Assembly (NCBI GenBank): GCA_037176725.1 | Contig: JAZBRS010000029.1 | Coordinates: 42,542,001-42,606,000, forward strand | Direction of reading: 5' to 3' | Length of the DNA: 64,000 bases | Origin: Posidonia oceanica | Taxonomy: Eukaryota; Streptophyta; Magnoliopsida; Alismatales; Posidoniaceae | In this document: one piece after another, positions 44,741-56,209 of the stretch | Layout of the letters: every line of letters begins with the position of its first letter | Position numbering within the stretch: position 1 is the first letter of the stretch | Program-made: the position numbers and the translations under genes | The notes under the pieces: model-generated | What the model was told of the DNA's origin: nothing | The model's input: the letters and a program-made list of their open reading frames with translations, nothing else | Database searches by the model: none

Positions 44741-45871
44741 ATCTTTTCCTTCCTTTCTTGGGTGAAGGACTTTGTACTTTGGGCTCGGGAAAGGAAATCC
44801 GTTTTGACCCGTACACGCTTTGGTGGACATCGGGATTTATTGGACACCCCCTTGGACTGGCCTCTACTCCATGCTTCATGCACTTTCTGGAGTACTGAAA
44901 CTCATACCTTCTTCCTTGGGGGCTGTGAGATGACAATCCCAGTGGAAGATGTTCATGGCCTGCTTGGTGTGACTCAGATTGGAGCGGCTTGACTTGATAT
45001 TGATTTTCCATTTCCATATAGGACAACGGATATGTAGACATTCATAGACTGTATCTTCACTACTCCGCCTACTTTCCCAGTAATTAGATGTTGCAGACTC
45101 AACTTGGCACATTTGTACTACAGCTTTCGGCGGATTGAGGACTCCGCTTCCCAGGATCAGTTGCTGATGTGTCTGTACTTGCTGATAGGAGGCCTTACTG
45201 TGTTTGTCTCCAGAGACTTCTCTTTGGATGTCTACCATACTGAGTTTCTGATAGGCCTTACTGAGCACTTCTGGTGTTCTCCTTCGGTCGCCATCCTTGC
45301 GGCTACATACCTTGGTCTGACTAGTGTCTCAACTGGAGGGGACTTTGTAGGCTCTCATTGTCTTCTTTCTAGGTGGCTGCAGGTCCATTTCCCGAGGCTC
45401 GGGCCTACGAGGACAGATTTGATCGAGGAAAGGGTTTGTTCTTTATCTTCTGCCCTTATTGATGTTTTCGCACCTTCCACGCCTTTCTGTCATAAGCACC
45501 AGGTGCGAGGCTCTTCAGTTGAGTTGGAGTTGATAGGGCCCACTCACTTTGTGGTGTACAACTCCCATCGCTGTTTAGAGATGGTGGGGTGGAAGAAAGG
45601 GGTGCCGCCTCGGCTGAGTTCTATTCCTCGCATCTGGGCTCGAGAGCGCGGTCTTCCATCTGAAGTAGTGATGGTGTACTACATTCGGGCTCTTTGGTCG
45701 TCTTTGGACCGCCATGATGATTCAGATGGGACCTCAGCTGCTCCTTTGACTTGCTGCCTACTGTTTGAGGACACGCATTGGGATTGGTATTCAAGGTTGC
45801 TGCCCAAGCCTGAGGAGTGGGTTGAAGCGACCTGCGTATTGCGTAAGAAAAGGAAGAGGCCAATTAAATAG
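44741..45871 (+). pseudogene. Plant mobile domain gene remnant C
   Basis: One continuous frame to TAG 45871, interrupted only by TGA at 44990-44992 and TAG at 45035-45037. It resembles remnant A: WVKDFVLWARERK aligns with WVQHFHSWALKKY, and the PMD core is FWSTETHTFFLGGCEMTIPVEDV followed by GLLGV. The middle (about 45100-45500) has LYLLIGGLTVFVSRDFSLDVYH. The C-terminus is strongly basic (RKKRKRPIK), as in A. No intron is needed. The true start is unclear: the frame is open upstream of 44762 without an obvious ATG, so the N-terminus may be lost or in an upstream exon. Polyadenylation-like AATAAA occurs at about 45927. A and C look like paralogues and B a more distant relative. Confidence 0.75.
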
Positions 45872-46266
45872 GCAATATCTTGTAGTTCATTTCATTTTTG
45901 GACCATGTATCTTTATCTCTCAAGGAAATAAAAGATCTCTTTCTTATTTCATCTTTATTCACATGCTTTGGACTGTGTTAAGTTTAGAAATACTCTTTGG
46001 TGGCTTTGGCATTGGGTCAAGGGCCCTCTATCAGAATTCTGCAGTTTAAGTCACTGTTAAAACATAAGACGCGTAATAACATACGTCCAATATTCCTCTG
46101 TTGGTCGTTATACGCTTCAGATGGTGCGTCCAACGTTGGACGCTGATATTTGGTCGTTTAACGCCTCTGAACTATTCTTCTGCACAATCTTGGCAAATTT
46201 GTTATTCCATCTAGGGGTATTATTGCCTCTAGTCCAAAGTGACCTCTGAAAACTCAGATACGTCCT
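45872..46266 (+). other. Flank between PMD remnant C and element 3
   Basis: Contains AATAAA after remnant C and, at 46126-46143, an exact GCGTCCAACGTTGGACGC palindrome, as found many times in LTR 4. The last five bases before the LTR, GTCCT, would be the target duplication of element 3; the other copy is not in the window. Confidence 0.6.
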
Positions 46267-46939
46267 TGTAGTGATCCCGTGGAGCTTCGTGATCATCCAT
46301 GGACGCTGCCAAAGCTCGCGTGCATCGATCAGAAAATCAGGTTCACTATTAGTGGGTGATCCAAGGAGGAAACTCGACTCAAAACATCGAAAACAGAGGC
46401 GAAAAGCCAAAGGGAAGAAGAAAGAAGAAAGGAAAGACAAAAGGGAGTCGCCACCATGTCTATTAAGTCGGGAGACAAGGAAAACCGGGGAAATGCATGA
46501 AAAACATGCAAAACCACACAAGAGGATGCAATACAATGCAAATGTTATGCAAAATGGATGACTCGTGCCAAAGATGAGAGCAAAAGGGTCATTGCGGGCC
46601 AGAGAAAGGGTAAGGACTCCTATTACGCGCGGGAAAGGTGTTAGGCACCCCCAACACGCCCGAGAAGCGGTCTTTCTAGGCTTACGCTCGCTTTTGAGGG
46701 AAAATGCATGCTTTGAATGCCTAAGTGCCATGAATGCCTAATTAGATGCTCAAATGTGTGCTCTAAGTGTTGGAATGCGTGCAAGGAATTAAACGTGCAA
46801 TCAAAGTGCTCAGCAGCGCTGTCTGTGTTCCGAATCGGGCGAATCCTGGTTCATGAGAACTCCAGGCAGTAAGCATCATTGCCCTAATGCAAATGCAAGC
46901 GATTAAAACAAAACACCGGTAAAACCACACAATGCAGGG

Positions 46940-47410
46940 GTGGGACAAGCAAAGGGGAAAGCAAATCCGGGTAGAAAACAAGCGATGCAAATGTAAAAGC
47001 AAAACATCAGAAAAGCCACTCAATGCAAGGGGTACGACAAGCAAAGGGGAAAGCAAATCTGAGCGGAAAACAAGTGATGCAAATGTAAAAAGCAAAACAT
47101 TGGAAAAGCCACGCAATGCAGGGGTACGACAAGCAAAGGGGAAAGCAAATCCGGGCGGAAAACAAGCGATGCAATCGTAAAAGCAAAATATCGGGAAAGC
47201 CACGCAATGTAGGGGTATGACAAGCAAAGGGGAAAGCAAATCCGAGCGGAAAACAAGCGATGCAAACGTAAAAGCAAAACATCGGAAAAGCCACGCAATG
47301 CAGGGGTACGACAAGCAAAGGGCAAAGCAAATCCGGGCGGAAAACAAGTGATGCAAAAGTAAAAGCAAAACATCAAAAAAGCCATGCAATGCAGGGGTAT
47401 GACAAGCAAA
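46940..47410 (-). repeat. About 91-bp tandem repeat in LTR 3
   Basis: About five copies containing ACAAGCAAAGGGGAAAGCAA and CACGCAATGCAGGGGTACG. It sits at the position of the CGTTTTGCGTGCC repeat of LTRs 1 and 2, suggesting this LTR zone repeatedly generates new tandem repeats. Confidence 0.85.
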
Positions 47411-50400
47411 GGGGAAGATTAGACGACATGACGGGCGTCAACCGGGCAGTTAGGGCTGCCAGCCCAGATGCAAAGGAGAGACAAGCGATGTGAGTGTAAA
47501 AACAAACACCGAATAGAACCACACAATGCAGGTATGAAGACCTGCAAAGGGGAAAGAAAGCAAGCAGAGGGATCACCACTATCCTATGACTGTTTCCCAC
47601 TAAACCATCCCACGATGTGTCTCGCACGCTGCCCAAAGCTCGCTGTGCAATTGGATCGTGGGAAAGGGGGGAGAAGGTAGCGACCAATAGTGAATCCGAG
47701 GGAAAACTCAACCTAAAGACACTAAGAAGACGCGAAAAGAGAAAGTAGAGTAGATAGGCAAGAGGGGAAGCCCTAATCTACATGCGCGGAAAACAAGGTG
47801 CGAAAAACAATGCATGCAATGCGAATGACAGGCAACAAATGATGTGCAATGATTTAGATGGACTTACCTTGAAGATCTAAGGCCTGACCTGAGATAACCT
47901 TGGTCAGCATGAAAGTCCGCTCCGCCAGGATGATCTGGGTAGCTTGGTTGCGAAGATCCGATGGTCCGATTGGAAGTTATCCAGGCTTCAAGTCAGAAGG
48001 CCCAAGAACCAAGGAAAGGAAGGGATCTATGTGTAAAAAGTCCATAGGGGTGTGTAGAACAGGGCCTCCCACATACAAGGGAGCTAAAGGTGCTCAAAAG
48101 TGTGCTAAGATGATAAGTGCAATGATGTATGGGTGCAATGCATGTAAAAATGCAAGCAAAGGACCTATGTGCAAATAGGAAAAAGTGCAGGGGCTTATGT
48201 GCAAAACATGGCAAAAATACATTGCAAATGTGATGAGTGCATGTAGGGATGCAAGTGCAGCAATATGTGGGAGCAGGAGGGGCCAGATGCAACAAAGACA
48301 CAAGGCAAACATGCAATTGGTCAATAAAGGACCTAGATGCAATTTTTAGAAAATTTATGGACTAAGATGCAAAACCAGCAAACAGGTGCAAATCCCAAAA
48401 AGAAAACCTACAGCAGATCCTCATGCAACTTTGGAAAAGTTTGGACAAGAAAAACAAAGCCAAGAAGCATTTAAAACCCACAAAAGATGGTCCCAGGGAC
48501 CCATGTGCAATTTCTAGGAAAACCAGGACTAAACAGCAAATCCCGAAAAAAAATCAGGCATGCACAGCCACAGTAATGATCAAAAACTTGGGTGCAACCT
48601 AAACAGGCCTCTAGGTTTGAAAGCAAAGCCCGAAGAGAACCACAAAGCATTGGAAGGATCTACATGCAAGCTTTTAAAAAGTTAAGGGCTTAACTACAAG
48701 ACAAAACAGAAAACCTGAGGGGCATTTTGAAGCTCAGAAGGACCTAGATGCAAATAACAAAAGCCTCTGGACCAAACAGCAAGTCCAAGAAAAAACAAAC
48801 ACATGCCACAGTTGATGCACAAAGGGCCCAAATGCAATTAAAATAAAATCCAGGGCTTAAAAACAAGAAAACACAAGGCACAACACATTTCCTGGGACTA
48901 AAATGCAATAAACAAAACATGCTGGGGTTTTATGCAATGAAATAATGTTCTAAATGCAAATTAAATGATGTGTCTAACAATTAGACGACTGGAAAGTAAT
49001 AAAAACAAAATACAGGATAAAAATTGCAATGTAATATGGTAAAGTATGAAATTAAATGTTTTCTAACTAAACAGAGGACTTAAACATAATAAAAATAAAA
49101 TACAGAATAAAATATGCAATACAGTATGGTAAACATGAATTTAAATGACTTGATAAACAAAAAGAGTGGACTGATATGTAAATAAAATAAACTAAAGGAG
49201 AAAAATGCAATGTAATAAGCTAAAAACATGACATTAAATGATATTAACCAACCACAGGACTTAAAAGTAAATAAATTAAGCTACTGGACTGAAAATAAAT
49301 GAAGTTAAAACTATTTGAACTACAGAAGGACTAAAATGTAATAAACGGAAATGACAGATAATAAACGCAATGCAATATAGTTTTAATTCAGATTTAAATA
49401 AAACCTAAACTATTGCTGGACCTAAAAGCAAATAAGCAAAACTAAAGTAATGGAACGCAATGCAATGGTAAAGTTACTAACTTAAGAAAAAATATAAAAA
49501 CAAAACCAACTAATGCTAATATTAAATGTATGGGCTACAGTGACAATGGCTGCTCGCCGGGGAAGACGGGCTGTCCGGCGTGCCAGGGGGCGGCGAGGCT
49601 TCGACGGAGGTCGGGGAGGCCTGCGGGGTCTAGAGCGACGCTGCAGAGTGGCAGGTGGCTACGTCTGTTGCGTCAGCGACCAGCGCCGAAGAAGATGACG
49701 AACTCCGGCGAGGCTTCGGCGGTGCACCAGGGCACGGAATGCGAAAAAAAAGACATGGGGATGAAGAGGGGAGCGAGGTGGTGCTGGTGGATGAGTCCAT
49801 TACCTGTTGGAGTGTGCGGGGTGGCCGGACGATCGGGAGGAAGTTCTGTGGTTGTGCTGCACGGCGGAGGAGGCTCCGGAGTTGGTCGTGGCGTGCAAGA
49901 GGTGGTCCGGGCGTGTTGCTGGAAGGTCTCTGAAGCTCGTGGAGGCCTCAGGTCGCCATTTGCCTACTCAGAACCCAAAAATGGCAAAGTGGGTTCTTGG
50001 AGAATAGTTTCTCTCTCTTCTCTTCTTCCTCTCTCTCTTTGTGGCTTCTATGGGTTGTGGGTGTCTTCTGGGTTGGTTGTTGGTCTGGGAGTGGCTGGAA
50101 GGTGGGTCGTTTGGTTGTGGTCTGTGATGTCTGGTTGAGTGTGGTGTTGGCTGGTTGAGAGGAAGATGATGAGAGAGACTGGTCTGTGGTGGTTTTTTTG
50201 GCCGTTTTTGAAGCAAAAGGAAGAGAGGGTTGAGAGGAGATCTGATGGTGTTTTTATCTTTTGGGTGTGGACGTCTGTGTATGTGTTGGCTCTTGGCTGT
50301 TGGAAAAAAAAGAAGAGGAGAGCTGGTTGTGTGTGAAGGCTATGTTTGAATGGGTGGGTGTTTCTGGGTTGAAAAAAAAAAAAAAAATGGGGCTCTAGAG

Positions 50401-51429
50401 GTGTGGGAATGCTTGGGAGTTGGGTTGTGGTGTCTGAAGGCTGTGGTGTATTGGCTCTTAGCAGAAGAGTGGAGGAAGAGAAGGCTGTGGGGAGGTGTTT
50501 TCTGGCCGTTGGTTTTTTTTGGTCTTGGTCGTGGTTTAGGGCACAGGCTGGAGGTGATGGAGGGTCTGATGGAGGAAGAGATGGTTGTGTGGTGAGAGAA
50601 GCCAAGGATGACGGAGGGATGTCAGGTGGATTTTGAAAACGGAGGGAGGATGGCAGCTGGCTGTGGGAGAAAGGAGAAGAGAGGAGGGAGAAGAAAACGA
50701 AAAAAAAGAAAGAAGGAAGAAGGAGAGGAGGAGGAGGTGTGGGCTGGATCGTGAGGAGGAGGAAAAAAGAAAAAAATGAGGGAGTGGGCCGGGCTGTAGG
50801 AATAGGAAGGAAAAGAAAGGAAAGAAAGAAAGAAAGAAAGAAGAAAAGAAAGGAGAAAAGAGAGAGAGGAGAAAGAGGAGAGAGAAGAAGAAAAAAAGGA
50901 TAATTAGAGAAGAAAGAAGGAGAAGGAAGAAGACTTGTGGTTTTTGAGTTTTGTTGATTGATTTTTAAAGATTTTGTTTTTAATTGTTTTTTAACATGTT
51001 TTCTCTAAGTTTTTGTTTTAGTTGATTTTTAAGGTTTTGTTTTAATAGCTTTTTAACTTATTTTTCTTAGGTTTTTCTTTTGATTATTTTTTGAGTTTGA
51101 ATTAGGGTTTTGAATTTTAGAGAATGGTTTTTTAGGTTTTGAATTAGGGTTTTGAAGTTTTCTTTTTGAGTTAAGTCTTTTAATTGTTTTTGTTTTGAGT
51201 TTGTTTTAATTGTTTATTAAGTTTTCTTTTGATTAGGATTTTAAGGTTTTTAATTGTTTTCGAAAGATGGCTTTGCTTTGTTTTTTTAGTTAAGTATTTT
51301 CTAGGGTTTTTGTTTTGATTTTTCTAAGTTTTGTTTTGATTGTTTTCTAGGTTTGCTACTTAGGTTTTTTACTTAGGTTTTTCTTGGTTTTTTGATTAAG
51401 TTTCTCCAGGTTTTTTAATTAGGTTTTGA

Positions 51430-51510
51430 TGTGGTTTTCTGGATTAGGGTTTAGGGTTTTGGGTTTTGGAGTGGATTAGGGTTTAGGGTTTAGTGTGGGG
51501 AAAGGAAAAG
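51430..51510 (-). promoter_or_regulatory. Telobox-like cluster in the U3 of LTR 3
   Basis: Minus strand reads CTAAACCCTAA several times within 80 bp. Similar AAACCCTAA motifs are at 17086 and 18398 in LTR 1 and about 25310 in LTR 2. AAACCCTA teloboxes bind Myb-like factors of plants and recruit Polycomb in known cases. Whether they act here is inference. Confidence 0.5.
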
Positions 51511-52031
51511 AAAGAATGAATGAATGAAGGAAAGAAAGAAAGAAAGGAAGGGAAGAAAAGAAATTAAAGATCAAATAACATGGGATAAGATAAAATCTAA
51601 TAAAATAAGGATAAAATAAAGGGAGGATAGGAGAATGGGGTGGGCCCATTGGAGAGCAAGAAAAGAGGAAAGAAAGAGAGGAAAAGAAGGAGAAAGAGAA
51701 GGAGGATACGGAAGAGAGAGAAAAGAATAATCAAGAGAGAGAAAAAGGATAATCAGGAGAGAGAAAAGGATAATCAGAAGAGAAAGAAGGTGAAAGGCTT
51801 GGGTTTGGAAGGGGGTTCGTGTGAGTGTGTGACTTAGGGTATTGTGGGTGGATTTTCCTGAGTTTTGTGTAGGTTTTCCTAGGTTAAAGAAAGGCTAAGG
51901 TTTTTGGTTTGGTTTCAAGGTTCTAAAGTTTTTAATTTTCCTGATTTTTTGGGTGAGGGTTTTCTAAGTCATGTTTTGAAACCACCAGAGAGAGATCCAC
52001 TAAATCAGCCTATCAAAATGGGGTGTCAATA

Positions 52032-52044
52032 GATGCCCCTACTT
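52032..52044 (-). promoter_or_regulatory. Polypurine tract of element 3 (interrupted)
   Basis: Minus strand AAGTAGGGGCATC before the LTR. It corresponds to AGGGAGGGGCATC of the other elements but has a T in the purine run. Confidence 0.75.
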
Positions 52045-52539
52045 GAGCAAGGTCAAGGGGACCGAGGCTGCTGCTTAAGGTTGACGAGACACCCCATTTG
52101 ACACCAGTGAGAACCAGATGTTACTGTTGGCGTGAGTCACTATTCCGACAGAGGCTTTAGAAATCAGGACCCGTCGCCAGAATGCGAATGCAAATGCAGA
52201 TGCGAATGCAGATGCAGTGCAATGCATGCCAATGCAGATGTTAATGCGAAAGTTAGTGCAGATGCGAATGCTGATGCAGTGTAGATATGCTGCTGATGTT
52301 AATGTTGATGTTGAACCAATATGCACTAATGCATGATGCAGAAATGGTATGAGATGGCGCCATGCCGATGAGTGCTGGTGCAATGAATGATGAGTTGACA
52401 GACTCCTCATCGGATAGTTAGGGTTATCAGCCCAAGGAATTGACGGACTCACCACCGGATAGTTGCGGCTATCAGCCCAAAGAGAAGGATGCCAGACAGG
52501 GTGATGGGTGTCAACCGGGGGAAGCCGGGAATGACAAGC
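52045..52539 (-). other. Pre-PPT conserved region of element 3
   Basis: Minus-strand homologue of 16320-16853. 52130-52340 is rich in GAATGCAGATGC-type units. 52388-52475 holds GGATAGTTAGGGTTATCAGC and GGATAGTTGCGGCTATCAGC hairpin units. No coding signal. Confidence 0.65.
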
Positions 52540-55500
52540 GCAAGTCTTGTCAAATTTGCAAGGGACCAGGAAAGATAGGTCCAAGCCCTATCGAGATTGG
52601 GAAGAGGCCAGGAATGATAAGTGCAAGCCTTATCAAGACCGGACCGCCAGGAATGATAGGTGCAAGCCCTATCAAGACAAGGAAGAGGTCAGGAATGATA
52701 AGTGCAAGACTTATCAAGACCGGACAGCCCGGAATGATAGGTGCAAGCCCTATCAAGACCAGGAAGAGGTCAGGAATGACAAGTGCAAGCCTTATCAAGA
52801 CTGAACCGCCAGGAATGATAGGTGCAAGCCCTAACAAGACCCGGAAGAGGTCAGGAATGATAAGTACAAGCCTTATCAAGACCGGACTGCAAGGAATGAT
52901 TGGTGCAAGCCCTATCAAGACCGGGAAGAGGTCAGGAACGACAAGTGCAAGCCATATCAAGACCGGACCGCCAGGAAGGATAGGTGCAAGCCCTATCAAG
53001 ACCCGGAAGTGGTCAGGAATGATAAGTGCAAGCCATATCAAGACCGGACCACTAGGAATGATAGGTGCAATCCCTATCAAGACCAGGAAGAGGTCAGGAA
53101 TGATAAGTGCACGCCTTATCAAGACTGGAACGCCAGGAATGATAGGTGCAAGCCCTATCAAGAACCGAGAGAGGTCAAGAACGACAAGAGCAAGCCTTAT
53201 CAAGACCAGACCGCCAGGAAAGATAGGTGCAAGCCCTATCAAGACAAGGGAGAGGCCAGGAATGATAAGTGCAAGCTTTATCAAGACCGAACCGCCAGGA
53301 ATGATAGGTGCAAGCCCTATCATGACCAGGAAGAGGTCAGGAATGATAAGTGCAATCCTTATCAAGACTGGACCGCCAGGAATGAAAGGTACAAGCCCTT
53401 CCAAGACCAGGAAGAGGTCAGGAATGATAAGTGCAAGCCTTATAAAGACCGGACCGCCATGAATGATAGGTGCAAGCCCTATCAAGACCAGGAAGAGGTC
53501 AGGAATGATAAGTGCAAGCCTTATCAAGACCGGACCGCCAGGAATGATAGGTGCAAGCCCTATCAAGACCAGGAAGAGGTCAGGAATGATAAGTGCGAGC
53601 CTTATCAAGACCAGATCGCTAGGAATGATAGTGGAAGCCCTATCAAGACCAGGAAGAGGTCAGGAATGATAAGTGCGAGCCGTACCAAGATCGGACCACC
53701 AGGAATGATAGGTACAAGCCCTATCAAGACCCGGAAGAGGTCAGGAATGATAAGTGCATGCCTTATCATGACCAGATTGCCAAGAATGATAGGTGCAAGC
53801 CCTACCAAGACCAGGAGGAGGTCAGGAATGATAAGTGCAAGCCTTATCAAGACCGGACCGCCGGGAATGATAGGTAAAAGCCCTATCAAGACCTGGAAGA
53901 GGTTTGGAATGATAAGTGCAAGCCTTATCAAGACCGGACCGCCAGGAATGATAAGTGCAAGCCCTATCAAGACCAGGAAGAGGTCAGGAATGATAAGTGG
54001 AAGCCTTATCAAGACTGGACTGCTAGGATTGATAGGTACAAGTCCTATCAAGACTCAGAAGAGGTCAGGAATGATAAGTGCAAGCCTTATCAAGATCGGA
54101 CCGCCAGGAATGATAGGTGCAAGCCCTATCAAGACCAGGAAGAGGTCAGGAATGATAAGTGCAAGCCTTATCAAGATCGGACCACCAGGAATGATAGGTG
54201 CAAGCCCTATCAAGATCAGGAAGAGGTCAGGAATGATAAGTGCAAGCCTTATCAAGATCGGACCACCAGGAATGATAGGTGCAAGCCCTATCAAGACCCG
54301 GAAGTGGTCAGGAATGATAAGTGCAAGCCTTATCAAGACCGGACCGCCAGGATTGATAGGTGCAAGCCCTATCATGACCAGGAAGAGATCGGGAATGATA
54401 AGTGCAATCCTTATCAAGACTAGACCGCCAGGAATGATAGGTGCAAGCCCTTTCAATACCAGGAAGAGGTCAGGAATGATAAGTGCAAGCCTTATAAAGA
54501 CCAGACCGCCATGAATGATAGGTGCAAGCCCTATCAAGACCAGGAAGAGGTCAGGAATGATAAGTGCAAGCCTTATCAAGACCGGACCGCCAGGAATGAT
54601 AGGTGCAAGCCCTATCAAGACCCGGAAGAGGTCAGGAAGGATAAGTGCGAGCCTTATCAAGACCAGATCGCTAGGAATGATAGGTGGAAGCCCTATCAAG
54701 ACCAAGAAGAGGTCAGGAATGATAAGTGCGAGCCTTATCAAGACCGGACCATCAGGAATGATAGGTACAAGCCCTATCAAGACCCGGAAGAGGTCAGGAA
54801 TGATAAGTGCATGCCTTATCAAGACCGGATTGCCAAGAATGATAGGTGCAAGCCCTATCAAGACCAGGAAGAGGTCAGGAATGATAAGTGCAAGCCTTAT
54901 CAAGACCGGACCGCCGGGAATGATAGGTACAAGCCCTATCAAGGCCTGGTAGAGGTCAGGAATGATAAGTGCAAGCCTTATCAAGACCGGACCGCCAGGA
55001 ATGACAAGTGCAAGCCCTATCAAGACCAGGAAGCGGTCAGGAATGATAAGTGGAAGCCTTATCAAGACCGAACTGCCAGGATTGATAGGTACAAGCCCTA
55101 TCAAGACTCGAAAGAGGTCAGGAATGATAAGTGCAAGCCTTATCAAGACCGGACCGCCAGGAATGATAGGTGCAAGCCCTATCAAGACCCGGAAGAGGTC
55201 AGGAATGATAAGTGCAAGCCTTATCAAGATTGGACCGCCAGGAATGATAGGTGCAAGCCCTATCAAGATCAGGAAGAGGTCAGGAATGATAAGTGCAAGC
55301 CTTATCAAGATCGAACCGCCTGGAATGATAGGTGCCTGCCCTATCATGACCAGGACGTGGTCAGGAATGATAAGTGCAAGCCTTATCAAGACCGGACCGC
55401 TAGGAATGATAGGTGCAAGCCCTATCATGACCAGGAAGAGGTCAGGAATGATAAGTGCAATCCTTATCAAGACTGGACCGCCAGGAATGATCGGTGCAAG

Positions 55501-56110
55501 CCCTTTCAAGACCAGGAAGAGGTCAGGAATGATAAGTGCAAGCCTTATCAAGACCGGACCGCCATGAATGATAGGTGCAAGCCCTATCAGGACCAGGAAG
55601 AGGTCAGGAATGATAAGTGCATGCCTTATCATGACCGGACCGCCAGGAATGATAGGTGCAAGCCCTATCAAGACCAGGAAGAGGTCAGGAGTGATAAGTG
55701 CAAGCCTTATCAAGACCAGACCGCTAGGAATGATAGGTGGAAGCCCTATCAAGACTAGGAAGAAGTTAGGAATGATAAGTGCGAGCCTTATCAAGACCGG
55801 ACCACCAGGAATGATAGGTACAAGCCCTATCAAGACCCGAAAGAGGTCAGGAATGATAAGTGCAAGCCTTACCAAGACCGGACCACCAGGAATGATAGGT
55901 GCAAGCCCTATCAAGACCCGGAAGAGGTCACGAATGATAAGTGCAAGCCTTATCAAGACCGAACCGCCATGATTGATAGGTACAAGCCCTATCAGGACCC
56001 GGAAGAGGTCAGGAATGGTAAGTGCAAGCCTTATCAAGATCGGACCATCAGGAATGATAGGTGCACGCCCTATCAAGACCAGGAAGAGGTCAGGAATGAT
56101 AAGTGCAAAC
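52540..56110 (-). repeat. 81-bp dimeric hairpin array, about 3.6 kb
   Basis: Each 81-bp unit has two halves. One carries GATAAGTGCAAGCCTTATC and the other GATAGGTGCAAGCCCTATC, joined by AAGACCGGACCGCCAGGAAT and AAGACCAGGAAGAGGTCAGG. Both are perfect stems of six with the same TGCAAGC loop, and differ by a paired A/T to G/C change. By length there are about 44 units. Because 81 is divisible by three and units lack stops in several frames, long ORFs appear on both strands (501, 415 and 340 aa on +, 673 and 352 aa on -). These are by-products of the repeat. Confidence 0.93.
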
Positions 56111-56181
56111 CTTATCTTGATCGGACCGGAAGAAACGGATGCAACGGAGGATGCGATACCACGGGGCTGCAGAGAATGTTG

Positions 56182-56209
56182 CCCCTGGTATCAGGGAGGA
56201 TACCAGGGG
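56182..56209 (-). repeat. Inverted repeat CCCCTGGTATC / GATACCAGGGG in element 3
   Basis: Arms 56182-56192 and 56199-56209, six-base loop. Same hairpin as at 14036-14062 and 63302-63330 in other elements. Confidence 0.88.

Larger units (their letters stand above)
46267..52031 (-). mobile_element. 3' LTR of element 3 (5765 bp, minus strand)
   Basis: Read on the minus strand it starts at 52031 and ends in GGGATCACTACA at 46267. It has the family layout in mirror order: conserved block 46590-46890, tandem repeat 46940-47410, degenerate repeats 48180-49460, a GC-rich part 49540-49960, purine-rich and T-rich blocks 50640-51400, telobox-like AAACCCTAA repeats about 51430-51510. Its first dinucleotide is TA rather than TG (ATTGACACCCC), a point change at the integration end. 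ORFs inside (e.g. 49530-50138 +, 50048-50605 -) are compositional and show no domain. Confidence 0.92.

Noticed and set aside
51430..51510. Interstitial telomere
   Set aside because: TTAGGG-like units are few, irregular and lie within LTR U3 sequence shared with other LTRs; better described as telobox-like.
52440..56076. Long ORFs on both strands (up to 673 aa) with Ile/Leu/Pro- or Lys/Asp-rich repeats
   Set aside because: Produced by an 81-bp repeat divisible by three that lacks stops in several frames; both strands are open and no start, domain or codon signal supports a protein.
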